From Coriaria nepalensis (taxonomy: Eukaryota; Streptophyta; Magnoliopsida; Cucurbitales; Coriariaceae): a stretch of DNA of 64,000 bases. Below are positions 40,516 through 52,376 of this stretch, in pieces; the first letter of the stretch is position 1, and each line of letters begins with the position of its first letter. The position numbers were made by a program, and so were the translations under genes. Below the pieces are notes generated by a model that made no database searches, was not told the DNA's origin, and saw nothing but the letters and a program-made list of their open reading frames with translations. The DNA lies in NCBI GenBank assembly GCA_027186245.1, contig CP114486.1, positions 5,857,501 through 5,921,500 on the forward strand. The letters are read 5' to 3'.

Positions 40516-41083
40516 AGAGGTGAGAATGAGAAAAGTAGCAGATTCAGTCTTTATTTTAATGTCTTTGTCTATTTTTGTACATAAATCTCAAAATGTCATT
40601 GTCTTTTCAAATCTAATGGTTAAAATAATTATCATGTCAAAATTATTTGTCTTAATACAAAAACTTATATGGCTAATATGCAAACAGATAACTTTTTCTT
40701 TTAAGTAACACATCAAAATCTCTTTCTTTTACCGAGCTTCCAGACTGAGATCTTTTATGAAGTTTATTTTCTCTCTTTTCAAACCGAACTACCTTTCCAC
40801 ACCAAGTTCTTCATTTTCCTTCAAAATTTTTTCTTTTTTCCCAAACCGAGATCTAATATACTATATTTCCCAAACAAAGTTCTCGGTCTGGATTAAGTTC
40901 ATAGATCAGTCTAGACTGAGATCACATCTCGGTGTACCTTAGACTTAATTTCCCTTTCTTACCAAATTAATAACACACTTTGTTGGTAAAACTCCAAGAA
41001 ATGCATGATCTCCAACTTTATACCAAAGGCCAAATATGTCATACAATCCTTTGTCAACATCTTTGTTACTTTAAGACATGATA
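40516..41083. other. AT-rich DNA between repeats, no gene recognised
   Basis: Short plus-strand ORFs (40520-40708, 40757-40942) are low-complexity and match nothing known. Confidence 0.4.
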
Positions 41084-41600
41084 TTAGCCTATAAAGAGTT
41101 GCATTATAATCTCCTTGGAGCTAAATTCAATGGCATTTGGAAGTCTAAACCTTACTATATGATCATGATTGTCGACTACGGCATGACAAGCAGCTAACCA
41201 GTCCATACCAAGGATCACATCAAAATCCAATGTATCCAATTGAATTATATCAGCACATAATTCATGATCACTCATCTGAACAACACAACTGTTATAGACT
41301 CGATCTACCACTATGGTTTCTCCTATTGGTGTCCTTACAACTAATGAACTTTTTAACGGAAATAACTCACTACTCAATCTTCCAGAAAAATAATGTGAAA
41401 AAAATAAATGCAAGGCACCCGGATCAAATCATTAGCATTATTAATTTTAAGTGTACTTGAAATAACTGCATTAGAGGCTTACACATCCTGATGTGTTAAC
41501 ACGAAAACTCGTGCTTGTCCTTCACTAGTGTTGCCATGCTTCCTACTACCTTGTCTACGACTCCCTTAGCCTCTATTACCCATACTACGTGTTGGTGACA
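41084..41600 (-). pseudogene. Ty3/gypsy gag end and aspartic protease relic
   Basis: Minus-strand reading carries GQARVFVLTHQD, then DPGALHLFFSHYFSGR in place of the usual DSGA active site, then DFDVILGMDWLAACHAVVDN and IVRFRLPNA. This is the order of a gypsy gag-protease junction. The last 109 codons are open, but the upstream part has stops and the active-site Ser is lost. Confidence 0.8.
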
Positions 41601-41789
41601 GAGGCAATTTAGAAATTATATCAACTAGTGCGACTGTACCCTTTCTTAGTACGTACAAAGCCAAAATGAGTCAAGAGAATGATGGAGATATTCCGCCCAA
41701 AGCTAGCTGTTATCATTGATACCGGTGATAGTCCTCCATTTACCATAGACAAATGTTTCGGAAGATTCCTTTAGGCCTAATATCTCTTA

Positions 41790-42175
41790 GCTCGGGCTAA
41801 GGAGGAACGAAACAAGCTCTTTCAAGCCCGAAAGAATTCCAAAAGACAGTTCAAATAGGGAAGCGATAATTTTTGTAAGGGTCAACGATGTAAAAGCCAA
41901 CAACCAACCAATCATGCCAAACCGTACACAAATAACAAGAGAAAGAGAAACTTTGATAGTCAACAGCAACAAAAAGGGAATGTAGACAAGACGAATAGCA
42001 GCATTTTTCAAAACTATCCAAAATGTGGAAGGAGACACCCAAGAGAATATAGATTGGATTCTAATATTTGTTATAACTATGGAAAGTAATGTCACTTTAT
42101 TCAGGACTACAACAACCGAGCAAACCAAGGAAACAAACCTAATCTACTAAGAGCTCAAGAGTCACTGACTCAACA
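41790..42175 (+). pseudogene. Ty3/gypsy gag zinc-knuckle relic
   Basis: Plus-strand reading gives RNKLFQARKNSKRQF, then PKCGRRHPREYRL, then NICYNYGK and NNRANQGNKPN. This resembles the CCHC region and linker of gypsy gag. The second Cys of the knuckle reads Tyr and in-frame stops are present. It points away from the protease relic at 41084-41600. Confidence 0.7.
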
Positions 42176-42339
42176 TGATACAATCTCATATTAAAGGCTC
42201 TGTAATCACTCAAAGTAGATTGGATGCATAAGAAAAGAATGATAACCCACTTGTAAATAAATAGACTGGTTGAATTTTGAATTCACCTCAAATCCAACTA
42301 CAAAAAAGCTCTATGAGAGAGGGGACCACGGTGGTGGGG

Positions 42340-42510
42340 GGTGGGGTAACTCTATTGGTTGAGCAGCAGAGGTCGGCCTTTCTGTAGACATGGTGAGCAT
42401 GAGAAGATAGTTCTACAGAAGATGTGAGCAGTGGGTCGGCTCTATTAAAGATATGGGAAACCCACTGTATAAAAAGGTGAGCGAGAGAAATCGGCTCTAC
42501 TCAAAGAATG
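42340..42510. repeat. degenerate GTGAGC / TCGGCTCTA repeats, second block
   Basis: Loose repeats such as GGTCGGC, GGTGAGCATGAGAAG, ATGTGAGCAGTGGGTCGGCT and GGTGAGCGAGAGAAATCGGC match the blocks at 40160-40510 in the same orientation. Confidence 0.5.
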
Positions 42511-43389
42511 TTTTTGAGGCTCTAAGAAATTGTCACATCACTAACATTGAACTTGTAATAATATCAGCATACTATCTACTTGTAGTGGCATATATCACTT
42601 TTGACTCTGTACTTATATAATCCACTTTTAGCAGAACTAAAGATGTCCAAAACTCATCCTCATAAGGCAAAAGAAGACTACCTCGTGCCTTTTTTTGTTT
42701 TTTGGCAGGTAAGGTCATTAGCAAATATTTTATGATCAATTATCAGTTCCATGACGAAATAATTAACAGAATCTGGCTAACGATGAATAATACTTTCAAC
42801 CTTTAATAATTTCCCGTAGACTAAGAATCTGAATTAATAAATGGGATTGTCTCAAAATCACACAACAAAAAACTAATCCTAGGGCTAGCAGCCTAGCAAT
42901 TAGCATCAATACTATTCTAAGCTTATCAGAAAAACGAAAATAATAAATGAATTAGGGTTCCTAGCTATAGACATTGGTACCTATGGAGTCGATCACATAC
43001 ATGTATGGATAAATGCTCTTTTATTCTTATGCTTTTCCCTTTTTCAGTGCCATATCTTTTGTATGGACAAGTTTTCATCAACTCTGTGGGCTAGTGACGT
43101 TAGGCAACACATAACGGAAAGAGTATGGGGTGATTCATGTATATTTTGAAAGTGTAAATTTACGTGAAAGCTTTTATCTATCATTTATTTTAATTTAACG
43201 GTTGAAATAAAAAGTTAATAAATTGGATCAGTTATTATATGAATTCTCTAAATTATAATTAATTATAATAAATATTTTAAAATTTTTATTACTATTAAAA
43301 TAAAAATAAAAATTAATAGAGTTTTTAGTTTGTTAAACCATATATTAAACTATATATATAATAATAATAATAATAATAATTGAACATAT
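42511..43389. other. AT-rich intergenic DNA, no gene recognised
   Basis: No coding region was identified. Confidence 0.45.
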
Positions 43390-45250
43390 GTATAAAATTA
43401 TATCACCCGTAAATTCTCAATTCCTTATTATGTGCAAAAAATTTCTTAAAATACCAATATTTTATAATTTATAATCAAACTGCTTAAAATATTCTTATTA
43501 TATGATAAATTAAATATTAAATATAGATTAAATAATTATCATCATCCTTATTAAAAAACAAAACATATTCTCCATTTCTTAGAGTACGTCACGTGCAAAT
43601 ATTTTAACCAAACTTACTAAAATATACTCATTTTATAATTTATAACTAAGCTTCCTAAAATACATTCATTGCATAATAGGGGTCAAAACTAGATAAATCT
43701 TAATAATTATCATCATTTTTTCCTTAAAAAACTTACATATGTAAGTTAATTGCATAATAACTTACATATAATAAAACTTTCATATTTAATTCATTATATG
43801 TAAGTTAGTAATTACCATCATATTCACCATATTCACCATATTCACGTGCTTGATTTTACAATCTAACTTGTGAATATCCCATTGCATAATAAATATAATT
43901 TTAAATACAGCTTAATTTTAAATATAATAAACTAAACTTTTTAAAATATCACCATTGCATAATAAATATAATTTTAAATATAGCTTAATAATTATTATCA
44001 TCTTTTCTTTTTTTTTTAAAAAACATGTTACAAAATTTCAAGTGCTAGATTTTACAATTAACCTTCATAAAATACATACATTTCATAATTATTTCATTAT
44101 ATGCAAATTAATAATTACTATCATATTTTCTTTAAAAAAAATTATGTCATTCCATCATGTATCAATTTTAAATTTCCCACGGTACACTACATGTAAGATT
44201 TTATAATTAGACTTCCTAAAATATGCTCATTTCATAATAAATGAAACAGGAGATATAAATTAATAATTAGCTTCATTATATTCATTAATTTGTTATCCTC
44301 ATTATTATTTTTATTATTAATGAAAGATATCTCAATTTATTTATAAGTAATAAATCTCCTTATAATATTTTCAAACCATTTAATAAATAAAATACAAATC
44401 AAAATAATTACTATATAGTAAACATTCGATAAATAAATATTATTGAATTTACTATAAAAAGATGTACTTATAATATAATTGTACTTAGATAATCACGTTA
44501 AAAAAAAAACTAGTATATATATATATATATTATAATAAAAGTTGGGCTTAATGACAAAATTGCACCACGCTGGTATAAAATTTAGTAATATAGTAAGAGT
44601 TGAGTTGAGGTATAAAATTTTCCACGTGTGAATTTTTATCATTCTATGGTATATCCCATGGTAAATTTTTAATCATATTTCCTAAAATATCTCATTTTAT
44701 AATTTTAACTACGCTTCTAAACATATCGACATTCCTTATGAAATATAATATTGAATGTAATTAATTACTATCACCTTTTCTTAAAACTTTTTTATTAAAA
44801 TAATGACATTAGAATATGTTAGATGATAGATTTTATAATCAAAATTTTTAAAATATTTTCATTTCATAATTTATAACTAAAATTCCTAAAATACTCTCAT
44901 CACATAGTAAATTCAAAATTAAATGTGAACTAATAATTAACATCATCTTTCTTAAAGAAGAAAAGAAACATTTGCATGATAAAAATTTTACTACCAAACT
45001 TTCTAAAATACTCGGATTCTATAATTAATTGAATATTAAATCTAAATTAATAATTACAATTATATACTTTCTTTAAAAAAAAAAGAGTGGAAGAAGAAAA
45101 ACATATTATTTCATCACGTGTCAATTTTAATTTTCTTATAACATACTACGTGTCATATGTTATAATCAAACTTTTTAAAATGTACTACCATTCCATAATA
45201 AGTTTAACATAAAATATAATTTAAAAATTATCCTAATTCTATTATAAATT
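43390..45250. repeat. degenerate AT-rich repeat array
   Basis: A composite motif recurs: CTTCCTAAAATA followed by CTCATTTCATAAT, then TTAATAATTATCATCAT and a run of T/A. The TTAATAATTA part occurs near 43528, 43700, 43986, 44110, 44256, 44930 and 45046, mostly 110-180 bp apart. Copies are heavily diverged. Isolated copies of the CTAAAATAT part also lie near 48925 and 49258. Confidence 0.6.
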
Positions 45251-46010
45251 ATTATCCTCCTAATTATTTCTATTATTGATGAAATATATCACTTATTTAT
45301 ATATAATTATTATCAAATCACTTAATAAATTAAAATGTAAATCAAATAACTACTATTTAGTTAACTTTATACAAGTAAATATTATTTAACTTACTATAAA
45401 AATAATATTTATAACATAATTATATTTAATTAATCCCGTGCAAATTACAGGTAGAAAAATAGTTAAAACATAAAAATAAATTTTGTAAATGCGTGTAGAA
45501 GATAGAAAATCTTATAAAATAATGATGTGAGTTATCTGAAATAAAAGTTTAGACAAAAACTCATTCACATCCATTCCATATAAATAGTTGTATAATTCCA
45601 TGATAAGTTGAACCAGGTTACGTTTTAATTGTTTAAAATAATGATGTGCGTTGTATAGTTCATATACTATATAATAAAAATTGAGATTAAATACATAATT
45701 ATATCACGTATATATTTTTAACTTCCTACAATATGTCACATGATATTTTTGTGCCATACCATGCTCTTATTTTTAAGCACAAGCACGGACACGGCATGAC
45801 ACAATCCGCATCATGTCCAAGCCGTGCCGACACAAAATGTCATCTCTAGTTAGGGGAAAATTGAAACGACATCGTCACGATTGGTGGGTGAAAAAGGTCT
45901 AGTAAAGAAAAAGGAGAGTTCACTACATGGCGAATCTCCATTGGTGGCTTGAACACAACATTAGATCTGTGTAAACAATGTGAGGAATGTAACAAGGAGA
46001 TCTACAAGAC

Positions 46011-46288
46011 TAAGGGGTGGCCAAAAGTATCATTGAGATTGATACTAAAGGGTACCGGTACCGATACTTTTGATATCAATACAGGTACTTTTAGTATTGG
46101 AATAGTATAGTACCAGTATTGTTAATAGGTACGAATGTTTTTATTAAAAAATATTATTTATTTTTTAAGAATTATATTATTTATTATATCAATTACATGT
46201 CAATCGAACAAAAATAAAAAAAAAATCATAATTTCAAATTTAGTTTATATATTTTATTCTTTATTTTCTTTTCTTTTAATTTTGCTTT

Positions 46289-46337
<49 letters not shown>

Positions 46338-46531
46338 ATTTCATTTATATGTATACATAATGGTCGGTACCGGTCTCAGAATCAAAATCGATCTCAATAC
46401 TGATCTCGGTAATGAATTCTAGTATCAGTTTCGATACCGAAACGTTTTATTTTTTTAAGTTTCTGATCGATGCTGGTACCAAGATCGATACTGGTACTTT
46501 CATCAATATCGAGAAAAAATGCCACCCCTTA
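46011..46531. mobile_element. non-autonomous element with 11-bp inverted ends (hAT-like?)
   Basis: A 521-bp segment is bounded by TAAGGGGTGGC at 46011-46021 and its exact reverse complement at 46521-46531. The subterminal regions are full of GGTACCGATAC-like motifs in both orientations, and a (TA)n tract lies at about 46296-46334. The GGGGTGGC end resembles plant hAT termini. Flanking 8-mers ACAAGACT and ACAACGAT match at five positions, so the target duplication is weak. Confidence 0.55.
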
Positions 46532-46999
46532 CAACGATGTTAACCTCAAAATTACCTCTGTCGCATGTAATTTTCATAATTTTGATAAATAATTATCAAT
46601 TTTTGACATATAGGTGAAAATAATTACTTGTAATCAATTAATTAGTTAGGAATTGATCTAACTGTTTATTGTATAAAGATACATATGCATGCACTCGTAG
46701 TCTAGAGTAATCCTCAAAATTCATAAAGCTTTATTTATTTATGATCGATTAATAGTATCAAAGTAAGGTATCTAATAGGGATGTGTGACAGGTAAAATCC
46801 AACCCCATCCGACCTGTTGCATGCGGATATCCATTGGTTTTAATAGGATCATATATCTAATCCGCCTTGATTCGCACAAGATCAGGGCGGATAGTCGGAT
46901 ACTTGAATTTTTCTTCTTTTTATTATTATTATTATTATGTAAATAGTAATTACATATATTTAAGCTAAGGTATATGTAATTTTTTTTTTAAACTATAAT

Positions 47000-47290
47000 A
47001 ACTATACGGGTCGAATGGCTCTTCGACTGTTCGACCCTTTGACCATAGACCATATGAGACATCGGTTTAAGCATCTCAAGGCATCGAGACCTTCGGCCAT
47101 TCGACCATTCGACCATAGACCGACATGTGAGACGTTGGGTCGAATGTCTTCAACCTGTGAAGGGCCTTTCGATCCTTAGAGTTACTCTACGGGTCAAAGG
47201 GTCTTGACTTGTGAGAGGCCTTCAACCCTTAGAGTTAGTCTATGGGTCGAAAGCCTCGAAGGGCCTTTCGATCCGTAGAATAATTCTAGA
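47000..47290. repeat. GGGTCGAA-rich repeat block
   Basis: Repeated GGGTCGAA, TTCGACC and GGGCCTTTCGATCC motifs in both orientations. They are related to the Y/Z blocks at 52514-55710 (shared CATGTGAGACGTTGG and GGGTCGAAnGnCTT). Confidence 0.6.
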
Positions 47291-50200
47291 AACTAATAAC
47301 TAGTAACTGCAATTTATAAATTACATGCATAGTGTAAAATTGCAAATGCATACTATCATAGATTCATATTTTGTAACATCACAATCACAATAAGTGTGTA
47401 GTTCATTAACAAGTTCACAAAATTTAATAACATCAACAAGTTCACAAAATAAAAAAAAAACATCAACTACTTCAACAAGCATTAACAACATCCTCCTGAT
47501 AAAAGATCTCTATTGCATTAGTCAATTTCCATTTTTAACTACCATTTCATAAACAACAAGTTGAAGTCTTCAACAACATAGAAATTCAGAATATTACCAA
47601 AAAACTAGAATGCTTGTCTGTGCATATCTTTGACAAAACCATAATCAGATTGAGGATAAAAGAGGCGTTGCATCAATTGAGGAGGAGGCGATGGCGGATC
47701 AAAGAGGGAGGAAGAGGGACAATGGGAGGAGAGCGTAGAGAACGGTAGCGGTGTTGAGTGGAGAGCAGAGGACAAAGTGTTATGCGGTGGCGGCGGGCTT
47801 TGGTCTTCCTCAATGCTAGTGGGGTCTGCTTTTGCGAGCGCAAATTCAACTTTTTTTCTTTTTTTAGGTATATAATGGTATCCGACATATCAAATGATGG
47901 GTATCCTTCATCCGGCATGTTGGATACCTGCAAAAACTAGTGGGATCGAGTACTCGATCCGCCCATATTTTTTGGCGTCATTATCTGATTTATTTCCATC
48001 TCTACCTGACGAATCGGGTAGGGTAAGGTCAGACACGGATATATTGCTCATCCTTAGTATCTAGTCCTATATATCTCCCATATGCTGTGGATCATAACTT
48101 CTAAGAGGGAACGTGATAATGAAAAAGATGAGTATAAAGTGTATAAATATATATATATATATATACTAGTTTTTCTACCATGTTTTTCTGCTTTGCATGA
48201 AATTATATAAATATATATATATAGTCAATAATTTAGTTTATCAATCTAAATTGCATGTAAATTATTATAAGTAAATTAAATCATCAATGCAATAATCAAC
48301 ACAAAATGTACGTAATTTGATTTAAAAAATTCATCAATGCAAACTGTAATTCATTTTATAGTTAAATAGTTAAATTAGATAATCGAGTTACATTCTCATT
48401 AAATATAACCATATCAAGAATGATAATCTCATTATTTATTTTGAAGTTAAGAACATCCTATATTCTTGTAATTCTCGTTTTTATTCATTAATCTTTATTT
48501 TGACTATAGTAATCACCGACATACTAATAACTTTAATTTTCTAGTATAGTATTTCAAGCATGAAGAGAATATCAAGAAATACAAGGTTGCAATGTGGGAG
48601 AGACGTAAAATTATATTATATATGGAAACATAAATGCTAATAGTAAGATGAGAAAAAAAAAAAAAGGATTCGGCTTATATTTTTTATGCCAATGTATGGA
48701 CTTTCAAACTCTAAAATTATCATAAGATTATTATAATATTGTGTTGTTTATATAATTTATCTTATTTTCAAATTAAAAAATTATGATAAGATTATATTGA
48801 TTATGTAATTTATATAGATATATTATATATCATTATAATCTTATCAAAATAAAAATTATGATAATATTATGAGGGTATTTTAGAATCTAACAGATATGTT
48901 AAAGATTAATAGATTTTACAACCAAACTTTCTAAAATATCTTAATTGCATAATTATAAATTTAACATTAAATACAAATTAAAATTTTCACTCAATAACAA
49001 TCATATGATTGTTGATTTTTTTTATTTATTAAAAACAATATCAAAAACATGTTTGACCAGCCACATTTCAAATTATACAACTAAGTTTTCGAAATTGGTA
49101 GTAACAGGCAGACAAAAATTAGATAAAATAGAGTAAGGTAACAATATTTATATCAACTAATTAATTAATGAGTCAGTCAGTAATAATGTGAATGGCTAAC
49201 ACCTAATCTCGTTTTGTCAAATGGTTGTCCAACTTTTTTTTCCCTATCATTTTCCTTCTAAAATATTATCATTTCATAATAGACAATCAAATTTACTACT
49301 ACTCGCATATAAATTATTGGGTGAAGAGAAACTCTTATAACAAACAAGTGAGAACTCTTCTCAAGAGAAACTCTATCTTGTTTTACTCCAACAGGAAGGA
49401 GTATATAATCGGCACATAGAATCTATAAAATTCTAAATATCTAGTGTAGAACTTATCACGAGTTTGACCCTAAAATTCAACAATTTCAGCAAGAGTGATC
49501 ATTTTCGACCGAAAGTACTCGCACAATGAAATCTCTATTATATTCATTCGAAACTTTTCACAAAAGAAAATAATAATATCTAAATGACATTAATGCCTTG
49601 TGCATCTCTCTGTGCATGCATGTTGACTTTGTTCTTTGATAGTCATCCACAAATGAAAAGCCATGGTGGTATAGTATTTATTCCCAAACTAGTGGTACTA
49701 TCATAAATTAATAAAATAATGAATAAATAAAAGGTATGAAATGCTGTACCACCATGTCCTAGGCATGCTTTTCAAAATCTAATCATCAAAAAGTGGAAAG
49801 ATGGAGTTTTGTGGCGAACCTTGCTAGTAATGAAAACCTAAAGTGGTGAAAGAGACAACTTGGTTGTTGAATAATGACTTGGATTCCAACTTTATTCTGA
49901 TTACTTAATTGAATAATGAGATGGAATTCCTATCCTTCTAGCTGCATCTTATACTATTTTATTATTAAATTTCTCATCTTTTTGTTCTTAATTTCAAATT
50001 AACGAATAGTGCATGCATAGAGATCATCATGTCCACAACTGGGTTCACTTCTTAGTTTAATTCTTTTGAGTTTTGGGGGGAGTTAATTAAGATTTTTGCG
50101 AATTGGGTACTGAACTTGGTCGTATTTCCGTTTCTTTTTTTTATAAAATCAACCTACCTCCAAGCTAAAGTGAAAGTTCGGCTGATGAATATGCATGGCC

Positions 50201-50900
50201 CTCAGCAATAGGCAACTTTAATCGTTTCTGTTAGGTGCATGATGTGTATTGTTCGATTTGATGCATGCTTCGGCTTGGTTTGACGTAAGCATTTGTAATC
50301 ATATTTGCATACTAGCTAATTAATTTGTATATGCATTAACCTCAAGTTTACGTGTCTGTTTTTCTGCGGATTGAGTTGTCCAAGTGGGATGTCAAATCTC
50401 TGGCATGTACATATGGCGCATTATAAAGATAGTAAGTAGTAAGCTACTAGAGCTATCTAGGCTTATAATGATCGATGGTGCTGGTCTTTAGGTGCATTTG
50501 GATGTCGAAAAACTAGATTGAATATACATTCAAAACGTCCATAAAATTTATTTCAATTCTTCATATGATTAAGAAAATTCATTTTAGCGACAAAAGGTGA
50601 AATACATATCAATTAATTACCAAAATCTCTGTTTAAAATGTTCCGACCAATACCCCTAATTGATCCTACCACTACTAGGATGTGTAGTAGTATTCAGCCT
50701 TCTCACAATGTGGCGATATCTTTTTGTGGTTCTACGTACATATGCATGTTGCACAGGGTCATATTGCATGGTATTCGGATAGTATTCGGATTGCATGTCA
50801 TTCATAAAGGTTATGTAATTCGAGTTGTCTATATAGATCAAATGTCCTTAAATAAACCACATGTCCCTAATTGATTTATTGTCCTCAAACAAATCACATC
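47291..50900. other. intergenic DNA, no gene recognised
   Basis: Overlapping short ORFs at 47673-47940 lie in a GC-richer patch and match nothing known. Microsatellites lie at about 48147-48166 (TA). Stray copies of the CTAAAATAT motif occur near 48925 and 49258. ORFs at 50638-50874 are not recognisable. Confidence 0.4.
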
Positions 50901-51069
50901 ACCTAGGGATAAATTATTGTCCCTAATTGATTTATTGTCTTCCAACAGATTGAGATCGACGTTGTGGAGGGAGCTGCCATTTTTCCGAAGCAGGCTCATA
51001 ATCTAATGTTGCGATGGATATGGAGTATGGTACGGATGCCGTCTTTGTAAACTAGTTTGACAGTCAACA

Positions 51070-51960
51070 TGAGAATGAAATCCTATTTTTTAGTTAAACT
51101 CAGTTTGATGAGGACGATCACATCACTAATATATTTTGGGCAGCCGCTGCATGCAGAATGATTATGCAATTTTTGAAGATTTTGTCTATTTCGATACGAC
51201 ATACCGAACAAATAATAAGAATAGGCCTCTTGGGGTATTTGTGGGTCTGAACTATCACAAGCAAAGGGTTTTGTTTGGGGTATGTCTGTTTTTTGATAAG
51301 ATGATTGAGTCATTCAAATGGCTATTCACCACGTTTATTGAATATATGTCTGGCTAGGAGCCATTGTCGTTATTCACTAATCAAGATGTAAGGATGTTGG
51401 CTACAATCCCCACCGTTCTTAAAGACATATCACTTATTTTGTGTATGGCATATAGAATAAAATGTGAAGAAAAATCTTGGTGGACTATTAAGGAATAAAG
51501 CTTTCAAGCAAGACTAGAAGAGACTTTTTTTTTTTATAGTTTAGTTGAGAGTTCAAGATAGCATTAGCTCAAATGCTGGATGCCTATAGTTTACATAATA
51601 ACTAGTGGTTGTAAATGATTTATGAGAGGTGTGAGAAGTGGGTGCATGCATATGTGAGAAATGTTTCTATGCAGGTAAAAATACCATGCTACTGAGTGAA
51701 AGCTTCAACTCTCATCTCCGATGTCATTTAAATTTCGAAATGAATATGGATGGATTTCTAAAAAATTTCCAGAAAATTGTGGATGAATTGCGTTACAACG
51801 AGCTTAAGTCGGATTTTCAAATGATCAACACTCTTACAGCTCCAAAATCGAGGGACCCTATCTCCATGGACGCTTGTAGCATTTACACGCACAATGTTTA
51901 TGATCTTTTTAGCGAAGAGGCGGAAACAGTGACCTAGGTTAAGAAAGATGGTAATTGTAC
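51070..51960 (+). pseudogene. FAR1/FHY3-type MULE transposase relic
   Basis: Plus-strand frames carry the MULE transposase-domain order of FAR1-related proteins: FDEDDHITNIFWA (about 51098), YFDTTYRTNNKNRPLGVFVG with NYHKQRVLFG (51190-51281), SFKWLFTTFIEYMSG then a stop where Gly-Lys/Glu would be expected, LGGLLRNKAFKQD, QMLDAYSLHNN, and SFNSHLRCHLNF with IYTHNVYDLF (51638-51937). Frames change several times and stops are present, so this is not a working transposase or transcription factor. It may mark the coding end of a decayed Mutator-like element whose terminal DNA includes the 53-bp hairpin repeats downstream. Confidence 0.8.
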
Positions 51961-52376
51961 ACTTCATGACATGATAGTTTGAGGACAAATGAAGAAAGAT
52001 GCCATCGCATGACAGTTTGAGGTCGAAGTAATATTGTATTACAACGATAAATGAATTTCATCAGTGTACATGCGGAACTTTCAAGTATGTAAGTATCCAT
52101 ATGCCCATATAATAAAGTTACTTAGACAAAATACCTTATTCAGTATAAGGCCAACTCAATACATTTTAGACCTGAGGCGAAGAGGTTAAATAGAGCTTTT
52201 ATTTATTTTTTTAATGATGATCAATGCATGTTTACATATTCTCCCGTAATAAAAATAAATAAAGGCACAAAAAAAAAAGTGTCTAACCGAAGGGAACTGA
52301 CAAATCAACATAAAGATTCATGGCAATACAAATAAACAAACAAAGCTTTTCTGCAAAAATAAAAAAATAAACAAAC

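Noticed and set aside
47673..47940. overlapping ORFs on both strands
   Set aside because: No known domain; both strands open because of local composition.
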